Below, in pieces: positions 33,166 to 43,154 of a stretch of 64,000 bases of DNA. Positions within the stretch are counted from its first letter, which is position 1. Every line of letters starts with the position of its first letter. The translations under genes were made by a program, and so were the position numbers. Location of the stretch: NCBI RefSeq assembly GCF_009856365.1, contig NZ_WMEX01000007.1:1-64000 (forward strand), given 5' to 3'. Source of the stretch: Vreelandella halophila (lineage in GTDB: Bacteria > Pseudomonadota > Gammaproteobacteria > Pseudomonadales > Oleiphilaceae). The notes beneath the pieces were generated by a model that saw nothing but the letters and a program-made list of their open reading frames with translations, was not told where the DNA came from and did no database searches.

Positions 33166-33600
33166 ATGCAACTGAACGAACTCCGCCCAGGTGACGGCTC
33201 CAAGGCCGAGCGCAAGCGTGTTGGTCGTGGCATCGGCAGTGGCCTGGGTAAAACCGGCGGCCGTGGTCACAATGGCCAGAAATCCCGTTCCGGCGGCAGT
33301 ATCGCGCCCGGCTTCGAGGGTGGTCAGCAACCGATGCGTGGGCGCCTGCCCAAGTTCGGTTTCACCTCCCGTCAGCAGCGTTGGGAGACGGAAATCCGTC
33401 TTCACGAGCTGGCCAAAGTCGAGGGTGACACGGCTGATCTGGACGCTCTGAAGAAAGCGGATCTGATCCGTCATGACGTTCGCGAAGCAAAGGTGATCGC
33501 CTCCGGTGAGATCTCCCGTGCGGTGACCGTCAAGGGCCTGCGGGTAACCAAAGGCGCCCGTGAAGCGATTACTGCCGCTGGCGGGAAAGTCGAAGACTGA
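33166..33600 (+). CDS. rplO: 50S ribosomal protein L15
   Basis: 144 residues, same as E. coli. Basic Gly-rich N-terminus ([20 protein letters not shown]) reaches into the 50S core; the C-terminal globular part ends GGKVED. Precedes secY. Confidence 0.98.
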   Translation: MQLNELRPGDGSKAERKRVGRGIGSGLGKTGGRGHNGQKSRSGGSIAPGFEGGQQPMRGRLPKFGFTSRQQRWETEIRLHELAKVEGDTADLDALKKADLIRHDVREAKVIASGEISRAVTVKGLRVTKGAREAITAAGGKVED

Positions 33601-33612
33601 GTCGAGGGCTAA

Positions 33613-34941
33613 ATGGCTAAACAGGGACCGGCATCCGCTAAGGGACAGGGCCTCTCGGAGCTCTACTCGAGGCTCAAGTTCGTTGTGATCGCGATCCTGG
33701 TTTATCGGATCGGCGCGCACATCCCGGTCCCGGGCATTAACCCGGATCGGCTGGCGGCAATGTTTGAACAGCAGCAGGGTACCATCCTGGGCATGTTCAA
33801 CATGTTCTCAGGGGGTGCCCTTGAGCGTATGAGTATCCTGGCGCTGGGCATCATGCCCTACATCTCCGCCGCGATCATCATGCAGCTCATGACGGCGGTC
33901 AGTCCGCAGCTGGAGCAGCTCAAGAAAGAAGGCGAATCCGGTCGCAAGAAGATCAGCCAGTACACGCGGTACGGTACCGTTGGCCTGGCGTTCGTGCAGG
34001 GGCTGGGGATTTCCGTGGGGCTTGCGTCCCAGGGGGTGACGTTCTCCAGCGGCCTCGACTTCTATTTCATCGCGGTCGTGTCCTTTGTATGTGGTGCCGT
34101 TTTCCTGATGTGGCTTGGTGAGCAGATCACTGAGCGTGGCATCGGAAACGGCATCTCGCTGCTGATCTTCGCCGGTATCGTCGCCGGTCTCCCGGGCGCC
34201 ATCGGTCAGACGCTCGAACAGGCCCGCAGTGGTGAGATGAGTCTGCTGCTGGTCTTCGGTGTCGGTGCCATGGCTATTGCCGTGGTTGGGTTCATCGTGT
34301 TCATGGAGCGCGGTCAGCGCCGGATCACGGTGAATTATGCCAAGCGCCAGCAGGGACGCCGTGTCTACGCCCAGCAGCAGAGTCATCTGCCGCTGAAGGT
34401 GAACATGGCCGGTGTTATTCCGGCGATCTTCGCGTCGTCGATCCTGCTGTTCCCGGCATCACTGGGACAGTGGTTTGGCCAGTCCGAAGGCATGGAGTGG
34501 CTGGGGGATCTGTCCCAGATCCTGGGGCCTAACCAGCCTCTGTACATCCTGCTGTTTGCGGCTGCAGTGATCTTCTTCTGCTTCTTCTATACAGCACTGA
34601 TGTATAACCCGCGGGAGGTCGCGGACAACCTCAAGAAGTCCGGCGCCTTCATCCCCGGGATCCGGCCCGGTGAGCAGACCGCGAAGTACATTGACGGGGT
34701 GCTCACACGTCTGACGATCTTCGGGGCGCTGTACATTGCAGCAGTGTCGATCATGCCCCAGTTCCTGACGGTATTCGGCAATGTGCCGTTCTATCTCGGG
34801 GGTACGTCACTGCTGATCGTCGTAGTGGTGGTGATGGATTTCATGTCACAGGTTCAGGCACATCTGATGTCGCACCAATACGAATCGGTGATGAAGAAGT
34901 CCAACCTCAAGAATCACGGACGCAGCGGCATGTTCCGCTGA
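33613..34941 (+). CDS. secY: preprotein translocase subunit SecY
   Basis: 442 residues with ten predicted transmembrane helices: the protein-conducting channel of the Sec translocon, working with SecE (7915-8283), SecG and SecA. Typical blocks are [12 protein letters not shown], the plug region near [26 protein letters not shown]-like [12 protein letters not shown], and the cytoplasmic [22 protein letters not shown] loop. E. coli SecY is 443 residues. Confidence 0.98.
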   Translation: MAKQGPASAKGQGLSELYSRLKFVVIAILVYRIGAHIPVPGINPDRLAAMFEQQQGTILGMFNMFSGGALERMSILALGIMPYISAAIIMQLMTAVSPQLEQLKKEGESGRKKISQYTRYGTVGLAFVQGLGISVGLASQGVTFSSGLDFYFIAVVSFVCGAVFLMWLGEQITERGIGNGISLLIFAGIVAGLPGAIGQTLEQARSGEMSLLLVFGVGAMAIAVVGFIVFMERGQRRITVNYAKRQQGRRVYAQQQSHLPLKVNMAGVIPAIFASSILLFPASLGQWFGQSEGMEWLGDLSQILGPNQPLYILLFAAAVIFFCFFYTALMYNPREVADNLKKSGAFIPGIRPGEQTAKYIDGVLTRLTIFGALYIAAVSIMPQFLTVFGNVPFYLGGTSLLIVVVVVMDFMSQVQAHLMSHQYESVMKKSNLKNHGRSGMFR

Positions 34942-34957
34942 TCAACGGGAGACTGAA

Positions 34958-35071
34958 ATGAAAGTACGTGCATCGGTGAAGAAAATCTGCCGAAACTGCA
35001 AAATCATTCGTCGCAATGGCTCGATCCGGGTCATCTGCACCGAGCCCCGTCACAAGCAACGCCAGGGGTGA
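34958..35071 (+). CDS. rpmJ: 50S ribosomal protein L36 (zinc-binding type)
   Basis: 37 residues: begins [19 protein letters not shown] and ends RHKQRQG. Cys11, Cys14, Cys27 and His32 form the zinc site of C-plus L36. ATG at 34958, 16 nt after secY. The short-form L36 closing the spc operon. Confidence 0.97.
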   Translation: MKVRASVKKICRNCKIIRRNGSIRVICTEPRHKQRQG

Positions 35072-35092
35072 GGCAGCATCAGGGGGCGGTTG

Positions 35093-35121
35093 TTGATATC
35101 TGCCGATTCAGGCGCTATCAT
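35093..35121 (+). promoter_or_regulatory. sigma-70 promoter candidate for the alpha operon
   Basis: TTGATA at 35093-35098, a 17-nt spacer and TATCAT at 35116-35121 in the rpmJ-rpsM gap. Downstream, CCGCA (35123-35127) is complementary to TGCGG (35165-35169), which overlaps the rpsM ribosome-binding site, so the leader may fold to hide it. Confidence 0.65.
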
Positions 35122-35179
35122 TCCGCACCTTTTGTGACGGTAACGTAAACAGCAAAGCTTTGAATGCGGAGTGAAGTGA

Positions 35180-35536
35180 ATGGCACGTATAGCCGGTGTC
35201 AACATACCCGAGAATAAACATGCCGCGGTTTCGTTGACCTATATCTTCGGGATCGGCCATACCACGGCAGGTCAGCTTTGCGACGCGACGGGCATCCCCC
35301 GGAACACGAAGGTTGGCGAGCTTTCCGATGAGCAGGTGGACAACCTGCGCACGGAAGTCGGCAAGCTTTCGGTTGAGGGTGACCTGCGTCGTGAGGTTCA
35401 GATGAACATCAAGCGGTTGCGGGACCTGGGCTGCTATCGCGGCCTTCGGCATCGCCATGGTCTGCCGGTTCGTGGTCAACGGACCAAGACCAATGCGCGG
35501 ACCCGCAAGGGCCCCCGTAAACCGATTCGTAAATAA
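35180..35536 (+). CDS. rpsM: 30S ribosomal protein S13
   Basis: 118 residues. Head protein bridging to the 50[21 protein letters not shown] and the C-terminal [19 protein letters not shown] are diagnostic. First gene of the alpha operon; in E. coli its leader is the S4 target. Confidence 0.98.
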   Translation: MARIAGVNIPENKHAAVSLTYIFGIGHTTAGQLCDATGIPRNTKVGELSDEQVDNLRTEVGKLSVEGDLRREVQMNIKRLRDLGCYRGLRHRHGLPVRGQRTKTNARTRKGPRKPIRK

Positions 35537-35549
35537 CAGGTAGGTAAAA

Positions 35550-35939
35550 ATGGCAAAGCCAGGTACACGTACCCGTAAAAAGGTGAAAAAGTCAGTTGTT
35601 GACGGCGTGGCCCATATCCACGCCTCGTTCAACAACACCATCGTGACCCTGTCCGATCGCCAGGGCAACGTCCTTTCCTGGGCGACTGCTGGCGGTTCCG
35701 GATTCCGCGGTTCACGAAAGAGTACACCTTTTGCTGCGCAGGTAGCAGCTGAAAGGGCCGGTAACGCGGCCGCTGAATACGGTCTTAAAAACCTGGACGT
35801 AATGGTCAAGGGTCCCGGACCCGGCCGGGAATCCGCGGTTCGCGCTCTCAATGCGGTAGGTTTCAAGATCACCAACATCGAGGACGCGACACCCATCCCG
35901 CACAATGGCTGTCGTCCGCCGAAAAAGCGCCGCGTGTAA
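35550..35939 (+). CDS. rpsK: 30S ribosomal protein S11
   Basis: 129 residues, same as E. coli. Platform protein near the E-site m[22 protein letters not shown] and the C-terminal [16 protein letters not shown] are diagnostic. Confidence 0.98.
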   Translation: MAKPGTRTRKKVKKSVVDGVAHIHASFNNTIVTLSDRQGNVLSWATAGGSGFRGSRKSTPFAAQVAAERAGNAAAEYGLKNLDVMVKGPGPGRESAVRALNAVGFKITNIEDATPIPHNGCRPPKKRRV

Positions 35940-35957
35940 TCAAGGAGACAGCGATTT

Positions 35958-36578
35958 ATGGCACGTTACATTGGTCCGAAATGTAAACTGTCTCGCCGCG
36001 AGGGGACAGATCTATTCCTGAAGAGCGGGGTCCGGGCGCTCGAAAGCAAGTGCAACGTCGATCAGGCGCCGGGTCAGCATGGCGCACGGCGTACCCGGGT
36101 GTCCGAATACGGAACCCAGCTTCGGGAAAAGCAGAAAGTACGCCGTATGTACGGTGTGCTGGAGAAACAGTTCCGGAACTACTATCAGGAAGCAGCTCGC
36201 CGCAAGGGTTCAACCGGCGAGAACCTGCTTCAGCTGCTGGAGTGCCGGCTCGACAACGTGGTCTACCGCATGGGTTTTGGCGCCACACGCGCTGAAGCAC
36301 GGCAGCTGGTTTCCCACAAGGCGCTGCAGGTCAATGGCCGCACCGTCAATGTGGCCTCCTACCAGGTGCAGCCCGGTGATGAGGTCCGCGTACGGGAGAA
36401 GGCTCAGAACCAGCTCCGTATCCGCAATGCGCTGGAGCTGGCGAACAGTCGTGCGGCCATCGAGTGGGTCGACGTCGACGCCAACAAGCTCGTCGGAACC
36501 TTCCGGTCCCGTCCGGAGCGCAGCGATATCTCTGCGGACATCAACGAGAGCTTGATCGTCGAGCTTTACTCCAAGTAA
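35958..36578 (+). CDS. rpsD: 30S ribosomal protein S4
   Basis: 206 residues, same as E. coli. Primary 16S binder and, in E. coli, translational repressor of the alpha operon. [20 protein letters not shown] start, an S4 domain around residues 94-155 ([20 protein letters not shown]), C-terminus [11 protein letters not shown]. Confidence 0.98.
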   Translation: MARYIGPKCKLSRREGTDLFLKSGVRALESKCNVDQAPGQHGARRTRVSEYGTQLREKQKVRRMYGVLEKQFRNYYQEAARRKGSTGENLLQLLECRLDNVVYRMGFGATRAEARQLVSHKALQVNGRTVNVASYQVQPGDEVRVREKAQNQLRIRNALELANSRAAIEWVDVDANKLVGTFRSRPERSDISADINESLIVELYSK

Positions 36579-36602
36579 CGCACAGCGAAATAGGGGCGTC
36601 CA

Positions 36603-37604
36603 ATGCAGCGTTCAGCTACCGAATTTCTGACTCCTCGCAGCATTAATGTGGAGGAGCAGACCCAAACCCACGCCCGCGTGGTTCTGGAGCCTCTTGAGCG
36701 GGGCTTTGGCCACACGCTGGGTAATGCTCTGCGGCGGATCCTGCTGTCTTCCATGCCCGGAAGCGCAGTAACGGAAGCGCAGATCGATGGAGTGCTGCAC
36801 GAGTACAGCGCCATTGAAGGGGTTCAGGAGGATGTCATTGAGATCCTGCTGAATCTCAAGGCGCTGGCCGTTAAGCTCAATGGTCGCGAGCAGGCCGAAC
36901 TCTCTCTTTCCAAGAAAGAAGAGGGGCCGGTCACCGCGGCGGATATTCAGCTTGATCATGACGTTGAGATCGTCAATCCGGATCTGGTGATCTGTCACCT
37001 GTCCAAGGGCGGTGAGCTCAACATGAAGCTGACGGTAAGCTCCGGCCGAGGGTATGAGCCCGCGGATCAGCGCGAGCAGGACGAGGAAAGTCGGGCCATT
37101 GGCCGCCTTCAGATTGACGCGACCTTCAGCCCCGTCCGCCGTGTTTCCTACATGGTTGAGAGTGCCCGTGTTGAGCAGCGGACCGACCTGGATAAGCTGA
37201 TCATCGATCTGGATACCAACGGTACCATCGATCCGGAGGAAGCGATCCGTCGGGCGGCGACCATCCTGCAGCAGCAGCTGGCAGTGTTCGTCGATCTGGA
37301 CCAAGAGAAAGAGCCGGAAGAATCGCAGGAAGAAGAAGAAGTTGATCCGATCCTGCTGCGCCCGGTTGATGATCTTGAGCTGACCGTGCGCTCGGCCAAC
37401 TGCCTGAAGGCGGAGAACATCTACTACATTGGCGATCTGATCCAGCGCACAGAAGTCGAACTGCTGAAGACGCCCAATCTCGGCAAGAAATCACTGACCG
37501 AGATCAAGGATGTGCTGGCCTCCCGTGGCCTGTCGCTGGGTATGCGGCTTGAGAACTGGCCGCCGGCGAGTCTGCGCGGTGATGACCGGGTCCTTGGTGG
37601 CTGA
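36603..37604 (+). CDS. rpoA: DNA-directed RNA polymerase subunit alpha
   Basis: 333 residues. The N-terminal domain (to about 235) dimerises and assembles polymerase ([20 protein letters not shown]). An acidic linker ([10 protein letters not shown]) leads to the C-terminal domain that binds UP elements and activators ([21 protein letters not shown] then [16 protein letters not shown]). The linker is a little more acidic than in E. coli. Confidence 0.98.
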   Translation: MQRSATEFLTPRSINVEEQTQTHARVVLEPLERGFGHTLGNALRRILLSSMPGSAVTEAQIDGVLHEYSAIEGVQEDVIEILLNLKALAVKLNGREQAELSLSKKEEGPVTAADIQLDHDVEIVNPDLVICHLSKGGELNMKLTVSSGRGYEPADQREQDEESRAIGRLQIDATFSPVRRVSYMVESARVEQRTDLDKLIIDLDTNGTIDPEEAIRRAATILQQQLAVFVDLDQEKEPEESQEEEEVDPILLRPVDDLELTVRSANCLKAENIYYIGDLIQRTEVELLKTPNLGKKSLTEIKDVLASRGLSLGMRLENWPPASLRGDDRVLGG

Positions 37605-37642
37605 TCGCTGAATCGCTGATTTTGATTTAAGGAATTAGAGCA

Positions 37643-38047
37643 ATGCGTCATCGTAAGAGTGGTCGTAAATTAAACCGCAACAGTTCGCACCGGAAGGCCA
37701 TGTACCGCAACATGACTGCCTCTCTGGTGGAGCATGAGCTGATCAAGACGACCCTGCCCAAGGCGAAGGAACTTCGCCGTGTGGCGGAGCCGCTGATCAC
37801 ACTCGCCAAGGAGGACTCGGTGGCGAACCGTCGTCAGGCATTCGCGCGGCTGCGCAATGACCAGGCGGTGACCAAGCTGTTTGAAGAGCTCGGTCCGCGG
37901 TTCGAGAGTCGTCCCGGTGGTTATCTGCGGATTCTCAAGTGCGGTCTGCGGGCTGGCGACAACGCGCCCATGGCCTATGTTGAGGTCATCGGTCGTCCGG
38001 TTGTTGAATACGTGGAAGACGATGAGGATGATGACGACGAGGACTGA
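37643..38047 (+). CDS. rplQ: 50S ribosomal protein L17
   Basis: 134 residues. [20 protein letters not shown] is diagnostic; L17 lies at the tunnel exit. The core ends near VEVIGRP and is followed by an unusually acidic tail ([11 protein letters not shown]), absent from the E. coli protein. Acidic tails of this sort occur in halotolerant bacteria. Last gene of the alpha operon. Confidence 0.98.
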   Translation: MRHRKSGRKLNRNSSHRKAMYRNMTASLVEHELIKTTLPKAKELRRVAEPLITLAKEDSVANRRQAFARLRNDQAVTKLFEELGPRFESRPGGYLRILKCGLRAGDNAPMAYVEVIGRPVVEYVEDDEDDDDED

Positions 38048-38092
38048 GAGTCTCGTGTCTCCGCCTGAAGTGCTCAGGCGAAGCCTCAGAAG

Positions 38093-38120
38093 AAGCCGGA
38101 CCCTGTGTCCGGCTTTTTTT
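38093..38120 (+). terminator. intrinsic terminator after rplQ, shared with uvrA
   Basis: AAGCCGGAC (38093-38101) pairs with GTCCGGCTT (38107-38115), followed by T's. It ends the S10-spc-alpha block. On the minus strand the same hairpin lies just after the uvrA stop with a T-rich tail, so it may serve both convergent units. Confidence 0.9.
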
Positions 38121-38128
38121 ATGCGCAG

Positions 38129-40966
38129 TTACTGGCTGCAGGCCTCGGGAAGATAATTGACCAGGTACTGGCCCGTGTGGGAGTCGCGCTCCCTGGCGAC
38201 CGTTTCAGGGGTGCCTGCCGCTACCAGGCGTCCGCCGCCGTCCCCTCCCTCCGGTCCAAGGTCGACCAGCCAGTCCGCGGTCTTGATGACATCCAGGTTA
38301 TGTTCGATCACCACTACGGTGTTGCCGTGGTCCCTGAGGGTGTGCAGCACGTCGAGTAGCTGCTGGATATCGTGGAAGTGCAGGCCGGTTGTGGGTTCGT
38401 CGAGGATGTACAGTGTGTTGCCCGTGTCCCGCTTGGACAGTTCCCGTGCCAGCTTGACCCGTTGTGCCTCGCCCCCTGACAGGGTTACGGCGTTCTGGCC
38501 GAGCTTCACGTAGGACAGGCCCACCTCCATCAGTGTCTGCAGGCGCCGGGCGAGGAAGGGAACGGAGTCGAAGAACTCGCGCGCTTCCTCGATGGTCATG
38601 GAGAGCACCTCATGGATGGTCTTTCCCTTGTAGGTGATTTCCAGGGTCTCCCGGTTGTAGCGCTGGCCCTGGCAGACATCACAGGGCACGTAGATGTCGG
38701 GCAGGAAGTGCATCTCGACCTTGATTTCGCCGTCACCCTGGCACGCCTCGCAGCGCCCACCCTTCACGTTGAAGCTGAATCGGCCCGGTTTGTAGCCGCG
38801 CGAGCGGGCCTCCTGGGTTCCCGCAAACAGCTCGCGGATAGGCGTGAACAGTCCGGTATAGGTGGCCGGGTTGGACCGTGGCGTGCGCCCGATGGGGCTC
38901 TGGTCAATGTCGATGACACGATCCAGGCTTTCCAGCCCTTCAATGCGTTCGTGGGGCTCCGGTGTGAGTGTTGTAGCATTGTTGAGTTGCCGTGCAGCGG
39001 CCGGATAGAGCGTGCTGTTGATCAGCGTGGATTTGCCGGAACCTGATACGCCAGTGACGCAGGTCATCAGCCCCACGGGGATGCGTACCTCGTCGCCCTG
39101 GAGGTTGTGGCCGGTAGCGCCCGTTACGGTGATCCAGTGTTCGCCGGGTGCGGTCCGCTGCGGGGGAATGGCGATCCGGCGCTGGCCAGTGAGGTACTGG
39201 CCCGTGATGGACTCCGGTTCGGCCGCGATGGCGTCGGCAGTGCCCTCGGCCATGATCCGGCCGCCATGGATGCCGGCACCAGGGCCGATGTCCACAATGT
39301 GGTCGGCGGCGCGGATGGCGTCCTCGTCGTGCTCCACCACGATCACGGTGTTGCCCATGTCCCGCAGGCGCTTGAGGGTGCCCAGTAGCCGGTCGTTGTC
39401 GCGCTGGTGAAGCCCGATCGAGGGCTCGTCCAGAATGTACATCACCCCCACGAGTCCGGCCCCGATCTGGCTGGCGAGCCGGATCCGCTGTGCCTCCCCT
39501 CCGGAGAGGGTATCGGCGCTGCGTTCAAGTGTGAGGTAGCCCAGGCCCACGTTGACCAGGAATTCAAGGCGTTTGCGGATCTCGTTGAGAATGGTCTCGG
39601 CGATCTGGCCACGCCAGCCCGGAAGGGTGATGGATTGGGCGTTGTCCAGTGCATGGGCAATGGACAGGCGCGCCATTGCCGGAAGCGTCCAGTCGCCAAT
39701 GAACACATTGCGGGCCACCTCATTCAGGCGCGAGCCGCGGCAGTCCGGGCAGGGGCGCGAACTCAGGGAACGGGAAAGCTCGTCGCGTACCGTCTGGGAA
39801 TCCGTTTCCCGGTAACGCCGTTCCAGGTTGGGAATCACCCCCTCGAAGGGATGCTCTCGGTCCACCGCCTGACCGCGGGAGTTCACATACCGAAAGGTGA
39901 TCGCTTTATCTCCGGTGCCGCGCAGGACGGTGTGCTGGAACCACTCCGGCAGCTCCTGCCAGGGCGTGTCGAGGTCGCAGCCGTAATGGGAGGCGACGCT
40001 TTCGAGCATCTGGAAGTAGTAGACCGAGCGCCGGTCCCAGCCCCGTATCGCACCTTCGGCCAGAGTGAGTTCGGGGTTGCGGATCAGTCGTTGGGGGTCG
40101 AAAAACTGGTCAACCCCCAGCCCGTCACAGGTGGGGCAGGCGCCCGCCGGGTTGTTGAATGAGAACGTCCGCGGCTCGGGCGCGCTGATGGAGTAGCCGC
40201 ACTGGGGGCAGGCATGGCGGGCCGAGAAAACCAGCTCCTCCGCGCCGTCTTCATCCATGGAGGCCACCCGGGCGGTTTCATCCGCCAGCGCCAGTGCGGT
40301 CTCGAAGGATTCGGCCAGACGCTGCTGCAGTCCGTCCCGGATCCGGAAGCGGTCCACAACCACCTCAATGCTGTGTTTGCGCTTGGCGTCCAGTGAGGGG
40401 AGGTCATCGATGTCGTACACCGTCCCGTCAATACGCAGCCGTATGAACCCCTGGCTGCGCATCTCATCCAGCACCTGCTGGTGCTCGCCCCGGCGCTCGC
40501 GGATCAGCGGCGCCAGAATCATCATGCGGCTGCCCTCGGGCAGAGCCAGCACCTGGTCCACCATCTGGCTCACCGTCTGGGCAGCCAGTGGTTCATCGTG
40601 CAGCGGGCAGTGCGGTTCGCCGGCGCGCGCGAACAGCAGGCGCAGGTAGTCGTGGATCTCGGTGATGGTGCCAACCGTGGAGCGCGGGTTGTGCGAGGTG
40701 GACTTCTGTTCGATGGAAATGGCCGGCGACAGCCCCTCAATATGATCCACATCCGGCTTTTCCATCATGGAAAGGAACTGGCGGGCGTAGGTCGAGAGGG
40801 ATTCCACGTAGCGCCGCTGCCCCTCCGCGTAAAGAGTATCGAAGGCCAGTGATGATTTGCCGGAGCCGGAGAGCCCCGTGATCACCACGAGCTGATCCCT
40901 GGGAATATCCAGATCCACCGATGCCAGATTGTGGGTGCGCGCACCCCGGATACGGATGTGTTTCAT
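38129..40966 (-). CDS. uvrA: excinuclease ABC subunit A
   Basis: 945 residues from ATG at 40966 ([14 protein letters not shown]), with GGAG 5 nt upstream; longer readings lack homology to UvrA. It is the damage-recognition ATPase of nucleotide excision repair. Two ABC cassettes are seen, each with Walker A (GLSGSGKSS and GVSGSGKST) and LSGGEAQR signatures. Zinc modules include CPQCG...CPTCDG and [11 protein letters not shown]...CDVCQG. Faces the upstream ribosomal operon and is divergent from the transporter gene. Confidence 0.97.
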   Translation of the reverse strand: MKHIRIRGARTHNLASVDLDIPRDQLVVITGLSGSGKSSLAFDTLYAEGQRRYVESLSTYARQFLSMMEKPDVDHIEGLSPAISIEQKSTSHNPRSTVGTITEIHDYLRLLFARAGEPHCPLHDEPLAAQTVSQMVDQVLALPEGSRMMILAPLIRERRGEHQQVLDEMRSQGFIRLRIDGTVYDIDDLPSLDAKRKHSIEVVVDRFRIRDGLQQRLAESFETALALADETARVASMDEDGAEELVFSARHACPQCGYSISAPEPRTFSFNNPAGACPTCDGLGVDQFFDPQRLIRNPELTLAEGAIRGWDRRSVYYFQMLESVASHYGCDLDTPWQELPEWFQHTVLRGTGDKAITFRYVNSRGQAVDREHPFEGVIPNLERRYRETDSQTVRDELSRSLSSRPCPDCRGSRLNEVARNVFIGDWTLPAMARLSIAHALDNAQSITLPGWRGQIAETILNEIRKRLEFLVNVGLGYLTLERSADTLSGGEAQRIRLASQIGAGLVGVMYILDEPSIGLHQRDNDRLLGTLKRLRDMGNTVIVVEHDEDAIRAADHIVDIGPGAGIHGGRIMAEGTADAIAAEPESITGQYLTGQRRIAIPPQRTAPGEHWITVTGATGHNLQGDEVRIPVGLMTCVTGVSGSGKSTLINSTLYPAAARQLNNATTLTPEPHERIEGLESLDRVIDIDQSPIGRTPRSNPATYTGLFTPIRELFAGTQEARSRGYKPGRFSFNVKGGRCEACQGDGEIKVEMHFLPDIYVPCDVCQGQRYNRETLEITYKGKTIHEVLSMTIEEAREFFDSVPFLARRLQTLMEVGLSYVKLGQNAVTLSGGEAQRVKLARELSKRDTGNTLYILDEPTTGLHFHDIQQLLDVLHTLRDHGNTVVVIEHNLDVIKTADWLVDLGPEGGDGGGRLVAAGTPETVARERDSHTGQYLVNYLPEACSQ

Positions 40967-40994
40967 GTTGCTCCAGTTGCCGGGCAAAACGACC

Positions 40995-41023
40995 ATTATA
41001 GGGCTTAGCGCCACCCCGCCATA
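40995..41023 (-). promoter_or_regulatory. uvrA promoter candidate
   Basis: On the minus strand a perfect TATAAT (40995-41000) lies about 29 nt before the uvrA start. The -35 position (41018-41023, TATGGC) after a 17-nt spacer is weak. No LexA box of the CTGT-N8-ACAG type is seen, although uvrA is SOS-controlled in E. coli. Confidence 0.5.
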
Positions 41024-41098
41024 GATGGATTGATCTGGATCCATGAGTGAACCGCCGGCGCTGTGCTAAGATGGCGCCGCTTTTCCGGAGGATCCTTG

Positions 41099-42460
41099 AT
41101 GAACGCCACTGAAAAACGCGCCATAGCGGCTCTGGCAACGGTCTACGGCTCCCGCATGCTGGGTCTGTTCATGATCCTGCCGGTGTTTGTGCTGTTGGGG
41201 CGGGATCTTCAGGGGGCAAGCCCGGCGCTTCTGGGTGTGGCACTGGGCGCCTACGGTCTGTCCCAGGCGCTGCTGCAGATCCCCTTTGGCATTCTTTCAG
41301 ATCGTTTTGGGCGCAAGCCGCTGATCCAGATAGGGCTTGTGCTGTTTGCCGCCGGCAGTCTGCTGGCGGGGTGGTCGGATTCCATCCAGGGGGTCATTGC
41401 CGGGCGCATTCTGCAGGGCTCAGGCGCTATCGCCAGTGTGCTCATGGCGCTGGCCAGTGACCTTACCCGCGAGGAAAACCGCACCAAAGGTATGGCCACC
41501 ATCGGACTGTCCATTGGTATGGCCTTTGCTTTGTCGCTGGTGCTGGGGCCCATGGTGGGGGATGCCTATGGGCTCACGGGGATTTTCCTGCTGACGGCCG
41601 TGCTCGCGGGCATCGGCATGGTGCTGGTCGCAACCATCGTGCCCACGCCTGAGACGCGCACCCATCAGCCGGATGCGCTGCCGGCCCGGGACCAGCTCCG
41701 CCAGGTGCTGACATCGGGTCGGCTGTTGCGCCTGGATGGCGGTATCTTCGTCCTGCACCTGACGCTGACCGCCCTGTTCCTGATTGTGCCGCTGACGCTG
41801 GAGGAGCTGGGGCTGGGCACCAACCAGCACTGGTGGGTCTATCTTTCGGTGATGGGAACGGGCTTTGTGGCAATGCTGCCGCTGCTGATCATTGGCGAGA
41901 AGAAGCGCCGTCTCAAGCAGGTGATGACCGTGGCGGTGGCGCTGCTCGGGGTGGCCGTGGCGCTGATGGGCATCGGCTGGGAGCGGATCGCCGGATTCTG
42001 GGGGGTGCTGTTCATCTTTTTCACCGGCTTCAATCTGCTGGAGGCACTGCTGCCCTCGCTGATCAGCAAGGAGGCGCCAGCGGCCGGCAAGGGCTCGGCC
42101 ATGGGCGTCTATTCCACCAGCCAGTTCATGGGGTCTTTTGTGGGCGGTGCGCTCGGGGGCTGGCTCTCTGGTTTCGCCGGTGCCAGCGGTGTTATTGTTC
42201 TCGTTCTGCTGGCCATCGCGGTCTGGCTCGGCCTGGTTGTCACCATGGCGCCGCCACGCTACGCCACCAGTCTGGCGTTGCAGCTCACCGATGAGCACAC
42301 CCAGGATCCGCGCACCATGCGCGAGGCGTTTCTGGCCATTCCGGGGGTGGATGATGCCGTGGTGCTTGCCGGCAGCGGTGAGGCCTGGCTCAAGGTGGAT
42401 CGCCAGCAGTTCAGCGAAGAATCCCTGTGGCGTCTTCCCTTTGTGGCGCGGCAGGTCTGA
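41099..42460 (+). CDS. MFS transporter, YajR-like, with C-terminal YAM-type domain
   Basis: 453 residues from ATG 41099 (GGAGGA upstream). Twelve predicted membrane helices; motif A GILSDRFGRKP lies between helices 2 and 3. After the last helix there is a soluble C-terminal ferredoxin-like segment (about 395-453, from TMREAFLAIPGVDDAVV) resembling the YAM domain of E. coli YajR, which also has 454 residues. Substrate unknown; a drug/proton antiporter role is inferred from the family. The uvrA-MFS-ssb order is conserved in Pseudomonas. Confidence 0.88.
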   Translation: MNATEKRAIAALATVYGSRMLGLFMILPVFVLLGRDLQGASPALLGVALGAYGLSQALLQIPFGILSDRFGRKPLIQIGLVLFAAGSLLAGWSDSIQGVIAGRILQGSGAIASVLMALASDLTREENRTKGMATIGLSIGMAFALSLVLGPMVGDAYGLTGIFLLTAVLAGIGMVLVATIVPTPETRTHQPDALPARDQLRQVLTSGRLLRLDGGIFVLHLTLTALFLIVPLTLEELGLGTNQHWWVYLSVMGTGFVAMLPLLIIGEKKRRLKQVMTVAVALLGVAVALMGIGWERIAGFWGVLFIFFTGFNLLEALLPSLISKEAPAAGKGSAMGVYSTSQFMGSFVGGALGGWLSGFAGASGVIVLVLLAIAVWLGLVVTMAPPRYATSLALQLTDEHTQDPRTMREAFLAIPGVDDAVVLAGSGEAWLKVDRQQFSEESLWRLPFVARQV

Positions 42461-42530
42461 GTAAGGAAGCCACGGGACGGTTTCCGTCAACGCATAACAG
42501 CGAATAAAGAGAAAGGAACAGGAGCAGAGC

Positions 42531-43034
42531 ATGGCGAGAGGCGTAAACAAGGTCATCCTGATCGGCAACCTGGGCGCGGATCCCGAGACCCGGTATACCG
42601 CCAATGGCAACCCGGTCACCAATCTCAGGCTGGCAACGGACGAGAGCTACAAGGACCGCAACACCGGCCAGATGGTGCCGCGCACGGAATGGCACCGCAT
42701 CGTCATGTTCGGCAAGATCGCGGAAGTGGCCGGCCAGTACCTGCGCAAGGGGTCCAAGGTCTACATTGAGGGCCGCCTGCAGACCAACAAGTGGCAGGAC
42801 CAGAGCGGTCAGGACCGTTACACCACCGAGATCATCGTCGACATCAACGGCCAGATGCAGATGCTCGACAGCCGTGGTGGTGACAGTGCCGGCACCGGAG
42901 GCGGCGCGCCGGGTGCCGCACAGGGTGGTGCGCCCCAGGGAGGCGGTGGCTACGCGCCCCAGGGTGGTGACCAGAATCAGGGGACCGGCATGCCGGATCC
43001 CGTTGACGACTTTGATGACGACATTCCCTTCTAG
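42531..43034 (+). CDS. ssb: single-stranded DNA-binding protein
   Basis: 167 residues. N-terminal OB fold ([37 protein letters not shown]), a Gly/Gln-rich flexible linker from about 115, and the acidic C-terminal tip DDFDDDIPF that recruits repair and replication partners. Tetrameric coating of single-stranded DNA is family knowledge. Close after the transporter with a GGAG site. Confidence 0.98.
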   Translation: MARGVNKVILIGNLGADPETRYTANGNPVTNLRLATDESYKDRNTGQMVPRTEWHRIVMFGKIAEVAGQYLRKGSKVYIEGRLQTNKWQDQSGQDRYTTEIIVDINGQMQMLDSRGGDSAGTGGGAPGAAQGGAPQGGGGYAPQGGDQNQGTGMPDPVDDFDDDIPF

Positions 43035-43088
43035 CAGACTTCTGCCAGCAAGTCCCAGTGCTGTGTTAAAAGACGTGGATAACCATCT

Positions 43089-43107
43089 GAACAGCGTGAA
43101 TCTGTTC
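43089..43107. promoter_or_regulatory. perfect dyad GAACAG-N7-CTGTTC before the msh locus, with nearby -10-like TATACT
   Basis: A perfect 6+6 inverted repeat centred at 43098, 11 nt before a -10-like TATACT (43119-43124), in the 120-nt ssb-mshI gap. No good -35 is seen at 16-18 nt, which would fit an activator-dependent promoter or an operator covering the -35 region. The binding protein is not known. Confidence 0.45.
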
Positions 43108-43154
43108 GGATCCTGAACTATACTCGCGACACGTATTGGCACTCCCATTGTTCC

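Noticed and set aside
38157-38513. Plus-strand open frames across uvrA
   Set aside because: They oppose the well-supported uvrA gene and have no protein similarity or ribosome-binding site.
43096-43124. A complete sigma-70 promoter before mshI
   Set aside because: TATACT is good, but no acceptable -35 hexamer lies 16-18 nt upstream, so only the dyad and the -10-like box are recorded.
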